A stretch of 10,919 nucleotides of DNA from JAYQUR01 sp038133505 (GTDB lineage: Bacteria > Pseudomonadota > Alphaproteobacteria > MPNO01 > UBA830), in assembly GCA_038133505.1 (NCBI GenBank), contig JAYPTI010000113.1:1-10919 (forward strand), in the 5' to 3' direction. Positions 1 to 5,406 of the stretch are shown here, in pieces. The translations under genes were made by a program, and so were the position numbers. Each line of letters starts with the position of its first letter. The first letter of the stretch is position 1. The notes beneath the pieces are model-generated. The model was not told the origin of the DNA. It saw only the letters and a list, made by a program, of their open reading frames with translations, and ran no database searches.

Positions 1-20
1 ACATATCGGAGGATCGGCTG

Positions 21-49
21 TTTGCCCGTCACTGTTTTCAGAGTATAGG
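21..49 (+). promoter_or_regulatory. Possible sigma70-like promoter of rlmB
   Basis: TTTGCC (21-26) and TATAGG (44-49) are separated by 17 bp, a reasonable match to a housekeeping promoter. If real, transcription would start about at the ATG (57), giving a very short or leaderless mRNA. The only SD-like sequence before the start is AGGG (47-50), which overlaps the -10. The window starts too close to exclude a promoter further upstream. Confidence 0.3.
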
Positions 50-56
50 GTGCCGC

Positions 57-893
57 ATGAACAGGCGCAAGCCACATTCCGGAGGACATCGGGCCAGTCG
101 CGACCGCGACGGCCGGGAGACCCGCACGCCCGGCCGCAAGCCGCCGCGCGCGGGCGACCGGCGGGACGGCGCGCCATGGTTGTACGGCACGCACGCCGTT
201 ACCGCTGCACTTGCAAATCGCGCCCGGCACATCACCCGTCTGCTCGCCACGGCCGCTGCCGCCGAGCAGCTGGCTGCATCCGGCCTCGCCCAGCGACTGC
301 CGCCGGAGATCGTCGACCGGGACGTGATCGACGGCTTGCTTCCGCCCGGCGCGGTCCACCAGGGCCTCGCCCTCCTGGCCGTGCCGCTGCCCGACCGCCA
401 TATCACTGACCTTGCGGTCCACGCCGACGCCAACGGACGGACGGTGGCGGTCGCGCTCGACCAGGTCACGGACCCCCAGAACATCGGCGCCGTGCTGCGG
501 ACCGCCGCCGCGTTCGGCGCGGCCGGCGTGATCGTGACCGACCGCCACGCGCCGGAAGCGACCGGGGCCATGGCCAAGGCGGCGTCGGGGGCGCTGGAAA
601 GCGTGCCGCTGATCCGACCGACCAATCTCGTCCGGGGACTGGAAGAGCTGAAACAGAGCGGCTTCTGGACGATCGGCCTCGATGCGGAGGGCGGCGAGCC
701 GATCGACCGGATCGACTTCCCGGAACGCTCAATCCTCGTCCTGGGCGCGGAAGGCGCCGGGCTCCGCCGCCTCACCCGCGAGAATTGCGACATGATCGCC
801 GCCATCCCCATGTCGGGCGCGATGGAGAGCCTGAACGTCTCTACCAGCGCCGCAGTGGCGCTTTACGAGTGGGCGCGGCGCGCGCGCACTTAG
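57..893 (+). CDS. rlmB: 23S rRNA 2'-O-ribose methyltransferase, TrmH/SpoU family (RlmB)
   Basis: A 278-residue SpoU-class (SPOUT, knotted fold) methyltransferase. The family member RlmB uses S-adenosylmethionine to 2'-O-methylate G2251 in the peptidyl-transferase P loop of 23S rRNA. Residues 1-39 are a basic, disordered-looking extension rich in Arg/Pro/Gly. A SpoU substrate-binding domain begins at WLYGTHAVTAAL (41-52). The catalytic domain starts near 131 and has all three family motifs: motif 1 DPQNIGAVLRTA (139-150) with N142 and R148, motif 2 LGAEGAGL (229-236), and motif 3 with ESLNVSTSAAVALYE (257-271). These support the SpoU fold well; assignment to RlmB rather than another SpoU enzyme rests on the N-terminal domain plus motif spacing. 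The ATG at 57 is chosen because it keeps the basic extension and is the first start in frame. The next gene is 165 bp downstream, so rlmB is probably transcribed alone. Confidence 0.9.
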   Translation: MNRRKPHSGGHRASRDRDGRETRTPGRKPPRAGDRRDGAPWLYGTHAVTAALANRARHITRLLATAAAAEQLAASGLAQRLPPEIVDRDVIDGLLPPGAVHQGLALLAVPLPDRHITDLAVHADANGRTVAVALDQVTDPQNIGAVLRTAAAFGAAGVIVTDRHAPEATGAMAKAASGALESVPLIRPTNLVRGLEELKQSGFWTIGLDAEGGEPIDRIDFPERSILVLGAEGAGLRRLTRENCDMIAAIPMSGAMESLNVSTSAAVALYEWARRART

Positions 894-909
894 GACGCGC
901 CGCATAATC

Positions 910-925
910 ACGTGCATCTGCACGT
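910..925. repeat. 16-bp inverted repeat downstream of rlmB
   Basis: ACGTGCA (910-916) and TGCACGT (919-925) are perfect inverted arms around TC. As RNA this folds to a 6-bp stem with an ATCT tetraloop and is followed by TATATT, so it could be a weak terminator for rlmB. As DNA it is a compact dyad next to a TTATAT element, as expected of an operator. A closely similar sequence occurs inside the CoxL-like gene at 3338-3351. The rest of 894-1058 shows no other gene or convincing signal. Confidence 0.5.
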
Positions 926-1058
926 TATATTCGGGCCGTCCGGCTTCGAGCCTTCGCGAAATCCCCTCGCTTCGCCCCGCCGCCCTCCCGGTGTGACGAA
1001 CCTGTGACCGCCCGAATGCGCTATTGCCGCAACCGCCCGACTGTTCCATGCTGACGTC

Positions 1059-1514
1059 ATGCGCCGGCTTCTATCGGTCCTGATCCTTTCCGCCCTGCTC
1101 ACGCCGCAGGGCGTCCCGCGCGCGGCGCCCATGACGGAGACGCCGCCGCCCGCGCAGGTTCCGGCCGAAGAAGTCGCGGAGATCCGCAACATCATCCTGG
1201 CCCAGATCGAGGCCTTCAAGGCCGACGACGGTGCGACCGCTTTCTCGTTCGCGGCGCCGGAAATCCGGAAGATTTTCCGGACGCCGGAAATGTTCCTCTA
1301 CATGGTCCGGCGCTCATACCCGTCGGTCTACCGGCCGCGGTCCTACACATTCCGCCCGCTGATGGCGATCGACGGCAAGACCGTCCAGCCGGTGGTGCTC
1401 GTCAGCCCGACCGGCATCGAGGAAACCGCGCTTTACATCATGGAGAAGCAGCCGGACGGTCTCTGGAAGATCGCTGCCTGCATCATGGCGCAGCCGGACG
1501 GCAGCGACACGTAA
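1059..1514 (+). CDS. Exported DUF4864-family protein
   Basis: A 151-residue protein with an N-terminal signal peptide: basic MRR, hydrophobic LLSVLILSALL (4-14), and probable cleavage near residues 22-25. It is therefore expected in the periplasm. A Pro-rich linker (29-36) leads into a domain of about 110 residues with features I recognise from alphaproteobacterial DUF4864 proteins: an early helix IRNIILAQIEAFKADDGATA (42-61), the FRTPEMFLYMVRRSYPSVYRP stretch (73-93), and near the end ALYIMEKQPDGLWKIAACIM (124-143). The biochemical role of this family is unknown; its size and helix-then-sheet pattern would suit an NTF2-like fold, but that is inference. There is no clear SD before the ATG. 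No partner gene is evident; it stands alone between rlmB and the CoxL-like gene with more than 100 bp on each side. Confidence 0.8.
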   Translation: MRRLLSVLILSALLTPQGVPRAAPMTETPPPAQVPAEEVAEIRNIILAQIEAFKADDGATAFSFAAPEIRKIFRTPEMFLYMVRRSYPSVYRPRSYTFRPLMAIDGKTVQPVVLVSPTGIEETALYIMEKQPDGLWKIAACIMAQPDGSDT

Positions 1515-1560
1515 CCCTCGCCCCCCCCTGGCGCGGAAGAGACGCCGGCACGGCGCGAAA

Positions 1561-1575
1561 ATTTCCGTCCGAAAT
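1561..1575. repeat. 15-bp dyad upstream of the CoxL-like gene
   Basis: ATTTC (1561-1565) and GAAAT (1571-1575) are inverted arms around a 5-bp centre. The dyad lies about 36 bp upstream of the -10-like TATAGT at 1611, where an activator or repressor site could be. The arms are short, so a chance occurrence is possible. The rest of the 123-bp gap 1515-1637 holds only the promoter elements listed separately. Confidence 0.3.
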
Positions 1576-1610
1576 CATGCCCGGCGTGATGCAATTCGCG
1601 GCGCGGCGGC

Positions 1611-1637
1611 TATAGTGCGGCCGGGAGGAACGAGAAC
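1611..1637 (+). promoter_or_regulatory. -10 element and ribosome binding site that fix the TTG start of the CoxL-like gene
   Basis: TATAGT (1611-1616) matches five of six positions of a -10 box, but no good -35 is found 16-18 bp upstream, which would suit an activator-dependent promoter. GGAGGA (1624-1629) is a strong SD placed 8 nt before TTG at 1638, and it decides the start codon. The predicted leader is very short. Confidence 0.45.
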
Positions 1638-3989
1638 TTGACCACGCACCCCAGCATCGAGGCGTCCCGCGCGCCGGGCCCGTTCGGACAACCCGTCCGC
1701 CGCATAGAAGACCCTGCGCTGCTCAAAGGCATCGCGCGTTTCGCCGACGACATCCACCTTCCCGGCATGCTGCAGGCGGCCTTCGTGAGGAGCCCCTTCG
1801 CGCACGCCCGCGTCGGAGCGATCGACACGACGGCGGCGAAATCGATGCCGGGCGTCCGTGCCGTCTATACGATGGACGACCTCGCGCCGCTGCTCAGCGC
1901 CGACCGCCTCGCCGTGGGCATGCCGAGCAAGGCGTACCGCCAGACCCGCGACCGGCCGATCCTCGCGGCGACCGAGGTGTGCCACGTCGGCGAACCGGTC
2001 GCCGTCGTCATCGCCGACGACCGCTACCGGGCCGAGGACGCGGCCGCCATGGTCGAGGTCGACTACGACACGCTGCCGGTCTCTTCGGATGCCGAAGCCG
2101 CCGCGCAGCCAGGCTCTCCCCTCGCCCACGCCGACGCCGAGCACAATATCCTTGCCGAGTTCTCGATGGGTTACGGCGACGTGGACGGATGTTTCCGCGA
2201 CGCGCCGCACGTCGTCGCCGAGAAGATGTACCTCCACAAGGGCCTCGGCATGGCGCTCGAAGGCCGCGGCGTCGTCGCCCGCTACGACGACCTCGAGGAC
2301 CGGCTGACGCTGTGGCTCGCCACGCAGATGCCGCACACCGCTCAGCGCATGCTGATCAAGCTGCTCGGGCGCAGCGAGACGGACACGCGCGTCATCACGC
2401 CCGACATCGGCGGCGGGTTCGGCCCGAAGCTGGTCTTCTATCCGGAAGACATCGTCGTCGCCTGCGCAACGCTGCTGCTGAAGGCGCCGGTCAAATGGGT
2501 CGAGGACCGGCGCGAGCATTTCGTCACCTCGACGCAGGAACGCGACCAGATCTGGGACATGGAGCTTGCCTTCGACGGCGACGGCAAGATCCTCGGCGTC
2601 CGCGGGACGCTGATCCACGATCACGGCGCCTACACAGCGCGCGGCATCAACGTCGCGCAGAATGCCGGCAGCATCGTTCCCGGCCCGTACGAGTGCGCGA
2701 ATTACAACCTCGACATCAAGCTGGTGCTGACCAACCGGCCCAGCGTCACGCCGGTCCGCGGCGCAGGCTATCCGCAAGGCTGTTTCGCGATGGAGCGGCT
2801 GATCGACCGGGCCGCCGAGAAACTCGGTCTCGCGCGCGACGAGATCCGCCGGCGCAATCTGATCCAGCCGGAGCACATGCCCTACACGCGGCCGCTCGCA
2901 AGTCGCGCCGATCCCTCCATCGTCATCGACGAGGCGGACTTTCCGCAATGCATGGAAGCGGCACTGAGGGGCATCGACTGGAACGGCTTTCCCGCCCGCA
3001 AGGCGGCCGCCGCGGCCGAGGGCAGAAAGACCGGCATCGGCCTCGCCGTCTATCTGAAAGGCTCCGGCCGCGGTCCGTTCGAGGCGGCCACCGTCCGGGT
3101 CGGGCCGTCGGGCCGGGTCAATGTGATTTCCGGCGTCTCCGCCATCGGCCAAGGCACGCGCACGATGCTCGCCCAGATCGTCGCCCAGTCGCTCGGCGTC
3201 GACATCGCCGACATCGACGTGACCATCGGCGATACGTCGGCCATCCCGTACGGCATGGGCGCCGCCTCCAGCCGCCAGACGGTCACCGCCGGCTCGTCGA
3301 CCCGCGCCGCCGCCGAGGAAGTCCGCAGCAAGGCATTACGTGTAGCTGCACACATACTCGAGACGGCGGTCGACGACCTCGACATCGCGGACGGGAAAGT
3401 CCACGTGAAGGGCGTGCCCGGCATGTCGATCGGCCTGGGCGAGATCGCGACGCAGCTTGCCGGCGCGGCCACGGGCTTCGCACTGCCGGCGGGGGAGACA
3501 CCCGGTCTCGAATCCCACATGGCCGTCCAGATCGACGGGCTCGCCTTCTCGAACGGCGCGCACGCGGCCGAGATCGAGATCGATCAGGGGACTGGCGAGG
3601 TGAAGATCCTGAATTACGTCATCGCGCACGATTGCGGCGTGATGGTGAACCCGCTCGTGATCGACGGACAGGTCACCGGCGGCGCGGCGCACGGCATCGG
3701 CTTCGCCCTGTACGAGAAGATGATCTGGGACGATCAGGCGCAGCCGCAGTCGACCAACCTTGCCGAGTACCTCATCCCCGGTTCGGTCGAGGTCCCCAAC
3801 GTCGCGATCGAACATATCGTGGTTCCGTCCTCCCAGAACCCGCTGGGCGTAAAGGGGGTCGGCGAAAGCGGGCTCGTCCCCGTGCCGGCCGTGATCGCGT
3901 CGGCCATCGAGGACGCGCTGTCGGACCGGAGGGTCCGCATCACGAACATTCCCGTCTCGCCGTCCGATATTCTCGCGCGCATCGTCTGA
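1638..3989 (+). CDS. Xanthine dehydrogenase-family molybdopterin-binding (CoxL-like, form II type) large subunit
   Basis: 783 residues, full length for the large subunit of molybdenum hydroxylases. The N-terminal a/b-hammerhead domain starts at GQPVRRIEDPALLKGIARF (17-35), and the two Moco-binding domains follow. GGGFGPK (258-264) and IGQGT (503-507) are cofactor-binding motifs, and GVKGVGESG (737-745) carries the catalytic glutamate E743. The loop that separates classes reads PVRGAGY (372-378), resembling the AYRGAGR loop of form II enzymes rather than the AYxCSFR loop of true CO dehydrogenase. CO oxidation is therefore unlikely; hydroxylation of an aldehyde, purine or N-heterocycle is more likely, substrate unknown. 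The protein should be cytoplasmic because no signal peptide is seen. The usual 2Fe-2S (CoxS-like) and FAD (CoxM-like) partners are absent on both sides. TTG start is chosen from the SD at 1624-1629. A cluster of rare codons at 3333-3356 encodes A566-I573. Confidence 0.9.
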   Translation: MTTHPSIEASRAPGPFGQPVRRIEDPALLKGIARFADDIHLPGMLQAAFVRSPFAHARVGAIDTTAAKSMPGVRAVYTMDDLAPLLSADRLAVGMPSKAYRQTRDRPILAATEVCHVGEPVAVVIADDRYRAEDAAAMVEVDYDTLPVSSDAEAAAQPGSPLAHADAEHNILAEFSMGYGDVDGCFRDAPHVVAEKMYLHKGLGMALEGRGVVARYDDLEDRLTLWLATQMPHTAQRMLIKLLGRSETDTRVITPDIGGGFGPKLVFYPEDIVVACATLLLKAPVKWVEDRREHFVTSTQERDQIWDMELAFDGDGKILGVRGTLIHDHGAYTARGINVAQNAGSIVPGPYECANYNLDIKLVLTNRPSVTPVRGAGYPQGCFAMERLIDRAAEKLGLARDEIRRRNLIQPEHMPYTRPLASRADPSIVIDEADFPQCMEAALRGIDWNGFPARKAAAAAEGRKTGIGLAVYLKGSGRGPFEAATVRVGPSGRVNVISGVSAIGQGTRTMLAQIVAQSLGVDIADIDVTIGDTSAIPYGMGAASSRQTVTAGSSTRAAAEEVRSKALRVAAHILETAVDDLDIADGKVHVKGVPGMSIGLGEIATQLAGAATGFALPAGETPGLESHMAVQIDGLAFSNGAHAAEIEIDQGTGEVKILNYVIAHDCGVMVNPLVIDGQVTGGAAHGIGFALYEKMIWDDQAQPQSTNLAEYLIPGSVEVPNVAIEHIVVPSSQNPLGVKGVGESGLVPVPAVIASAIEDALSDRRVRITNIPVSPSDILARIV

Positions 3990-4015
3990 CCGGCCGCCGT
4001 TTTCGGACCGGCCGG
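3990..4015 (+). terminator. Hairpin directly after the CoxL-like stop codon
   Basis: CCGGCCGCCG (3990-3999), loop TTTT (4000-4003), CGG (4004-4006), a two-base AC bulge, then CGGCCGG (4009-4015): ten G-C pairs in all. It starts the base after the stop. There is no U-tract after the stem, so it may act as an mRNA 3' stabiliser or a weak terminator rather than a classic intrinsic one. Confidence 0.5.
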
Positions 4016-4061
4016 CGATGCCCGGAACGTGACGGTCGGGTGACATCTTGATCGATTTTGC

Positions 4062-4090
4062 TTGGATCGCTTTGCCGCAGGTGGAATACT
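4062..4090 (+). promoter_or_regulatory. Weak promoter candidate for the NHL-protein gene
   Basis: TTGGAT (4062-4067) and AATACT (4085-4090) with 17 bp between them are the best sigma70-like pair seen in the 292-bp gap. Both hexamers match poorly. If used, the leader would be about 185 nt and would contain all the inverted repeats and the tandem repeat that precede the start at 4282. Confidence 0.25.
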
Positions 4091-4169
4091 GACGACACAC
4101 TGTGCGGGTAGCAATCCGGTTGCGTAAGGTGGGGGGACACGTGCTTCCGCATCCGGCGCGCAGTCAAGG

Positions 4170-4214
4170 GACCGTCGGTCGTCTTGTCTCGTGAGAGACG
4201 TCCGGCGATCGCCG
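4170..4214. repeat. Cluster of three inverted repeats in the leader of the NHL-protein gene
   Basis: Three separate palindromic elements follow one another. GACC-GTC-GGTC lies at 4170-4180. GTCTC-GTGA-GAGAC lies at 4186-4199, a 5-bp stem closed by a GNRA-type tetraloop. CGGCGATCGCCG lies at 4203-4214, a perfect 12-bp palindrome. They run straight into the 23-bp tandem repeat at 4220. The cluster could be a folded 5' leader or a set of operator sites; the sequence does not distinguish these. Confidence 0.5.
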
Positions 4215-4219
4215 CGTCG

Positions 4220-4267
4220 GTTCGCGCCGACCGGCGTCTGTAGTTCGCGCCGACCGGCGTCTGTAGT
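4220..4267. repeat. Two perfect tandem copies of a 23-bp unit before the ribosome binding site
   Basis: Positions 4221-4243 and 4244-4266 are identical, and the periodicity extends one base on each side. Each unit contains an inverted repeat, CGCCG-AC-CGGCG (4225-4236 and 4248-4259), so two equal dyads are spaced 23 bp apart, about two helical turns, on the same face of the DNA. The second copy ends 2 bp before the SD run GGGGGAGG (4269-4276). This fits a paired operator next to the ribosome binding site, or a recent local duplication. Confidence 0.75.
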
Positions 4268-4281
4268 AGGGGGAGGCATTC

Positions 4282-5406
4282 ATGTATTTCCGGCATGATG
4301 CATCGGAAGATGCATCTGGACCGGCCGTCGGTGGGTTCGCCCGCCGGTCGAGGCACGTGGCGTCCGTCGCAATTGCGACGTTCACCGGATGCCTGCTGGC
4401 CGGCGGCGCGGCGGCAGGCCCGGTCAATCCGTTTCCGCTGAACATCAACGCGACGCTTTACATGCCCTACATCGGCGCGCCCGATTCGGGACCGAACGGG
4501 CAGCGGGTCGGTGGCACCGTCAACATCGGCGCGATCGCAAAAGACCGCTACGGCATCGAGCACGGCCACAACAACGTGCGTTTCGCCGTATCGATCGACG
4601 GCACGGTGGTCAGCCCGATCCTCGATGCCGGATCGACGTACAACTGGGACACGTCGGGCGTATCCGACGGCGGACACGCCATAGGCCTCGTCCTCGTCGA
4701 CGGCGACGGGGACCTCTCGACCTATCGCGGCATGGCGACGAGCGTCTTCGTCGACAATAACGGGTCCGCGCCGACCGGGCCGATCACCTTGCCGACGCTG
4801 GGCAATGCGTGGGGTTCCAAACATTACAATACGGTCGCCGACTACGTGACCGTGGACCCGACCGCGCCGGTGGCGGGCGCGACGCCGGTGCCGCTGACTC
4901 CGGTCTTCTCCGCTCCCGTCCACCAGCAGGCGGCGCGGTTCGCCGATCCGTTCGACGCGCACAACCCCAACAACTGGTTCGTCGAGTCGCTGACCCAGTC
5001 GAACACCGGGCTCTACACGGGCGAGCCGATGCTGTTCCTGAACCGCGACGGCTCGCCGGTGATAGAGACCTACAAACCGCAGCTGATCGATGACCCTGTC
5101 GCCGTTCAGAACGACGTGCTGAAGCAACCGACGCGGCCGGGCGAACGCAACGACAACGTGGTCAGCCCCTACGCGACCTACACGCCGGACCCAACGGGAC
5201 CGGGTTTCTACGGCGTCGACCTCGCCGGCTGGGTCTATCACGTGGACGAGACGGGCAAGATCACGACCATCGCCGGGCGCGAGGTCATTCCGGTCCCGTG
5301 CCGCTCAACTACCGCGACGACAGCATCGATCAGGGAATGCTGGCCGACAATCAGATCCGGTGGGTGGGCGACTTCGGACACACCCCCGATCCCAACGCCC
5401 CGATGA
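4282..5406 (+). CDS. NHL-repeat sorting-signal protein, 5' part of a frameshifted gene
   Basis: N-terminal part of one long exported protein whose frame breaks near 5295. The ATG follows a strong SD (GGGAGG, 4271-4276, 5 nt before it). Residues 1-24 form an unusually long polar N-region containing DASEDASG and two Arg pairs; VASVAIATFTGCLLAGGAAA (26-45) is the hydrophobic core, with likely cleavage after AAA. Residues about 55-158 look like a bacterial Ig-like domain, with AKDRYGIE, VRFAVSIDGT, DTSGVSDGGHAIGLVLVD and ending in SVFVDNNGSAP. From about 180 the sequence is Asn/Thr/Pro-rich, and GWVYHVDETGKITTIAG (316-332) looks like the first propeller blade. True coding probably ends near residue 338; the remaining residues up to the TGA at 5404-5406 are out-of-frame reading with poor third-position GC. 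Function is unknown; the domain set suggests an extracellular or envelope protein. Confidence 0.8.
   Translation: MYFRHDASEDASGPAVGGFARRSRHVASVAIATFTGCLLAGGAAAGPVNPFPLNINATLYMPYIGAPDSGPNGQRVGGTVNIGAIAKDRYGIEHGHNNVRFAVSIDGTVVSPILDAGSTYNWDTSGVSDGGHAIGLVLVDGDGDLSTYRGMATSVFVDNNGSAPTGPITLPTLGNAWGSKHYNTVADYVTVDPTAPVAGATPVPLTPVFSAPVHQQAARFADPFDAHNPNNWFVESLTQSNTGLYTGEPMLFLNRDGSPVIETYKPQLIDDPVAVQNDVLKQPTRPGERNDNVVSPYATYTPDPTGPGFYGVDLAGWVYHVDETGKITTIAGREVIPVPCRSTTATTASIRECWPTIRSGGWATSDTPPIPTPR
4297..4316 (+). repeat. Hairpin with GGAA tetraloop just inside the NHL-protein coding region
   Basis: GATGCATC occurs at 4297-4304 and again at 4309-4316, separated by GGAA. Since the octamer is its own reverse complement, the two copies form an 8-bp stem capped by a GNRA-type loop only 15 nt after the start codon. 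In protein it reads as the near-repeat DASE/DASG. Such a stem near the initiation site could slow or gate translation; that role is inference. Confidence 0.6.
5287..5303 (+). other. Frameshift site (-1) joining the two halves of the NHL-protein gene
   Basis: Good coding character (G/C at third positions, conserved propeller sequence) runs in one frame up to about 5294 and in the -1 frame from about 5298. Restoring one base, most simply a C in the CCC run at 5295-5297, gives REVIPVPVPLNYRDD across the join and a continuous 886-residue protein. No slippery heptamer of the X XXY YYZ type is present, so programmed frameshifting is unlikely. The break is either a recent mutation or a base lost in sequencing. 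Confidence 0.8.

Noticed and set aside
1575..3152. 525-codon open frame antisense to the CoxL-like gene
   Set aside because: It mirrors the codon phase of a high-GC gene, has low-complexity Arg/Asp/Val/Gly composition with no recognisable domain, and the sense strand has a full set of family motifs.
1638..3989. True aerobic CO dehydrogenase (form I CoxL)
   Set aside because: The diagnostic loop is PVRGAGY rather than AYxCSFR, and coxM/coxS are not adjacent.
4024..4050. EcfG-type general-stress promoter starting at GGAAC (4024-4028)
   Set aside because: No CGTT-like -10 occurs 16-19 bp downstream.
4220..4267. CRISPR-like array
   Set aside because: Only two copies, directly adjacent with no spacer, and no cas genes nearby.
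4282..4425. Lipoprotein signal at the Cys of the NHL-protein signal peptide (FTGC)
   Set aside because: The -3 and -2 residues are a poor lipobox, and hydrophobic sequence continues past the Cys to a normal AAA cleavage site.
3940..5241. 433-codon minus-strand open frame across the 3990-4281 gap and the NHL-protein gene
   Set aside because: It has Arg-rich shadow composition, no SD or domain, and is opposite a gene with SD, signal peptide and Ig-like sequence.
5290..5310. Programmed -1 ribosomal frameshift in the NHL-protein gene
   Set aside because: There is no X XXY YYZ heptamer and no obvious pseudoknot or SD-like stimulator at the proper distance; a lost base explains the data more simply.
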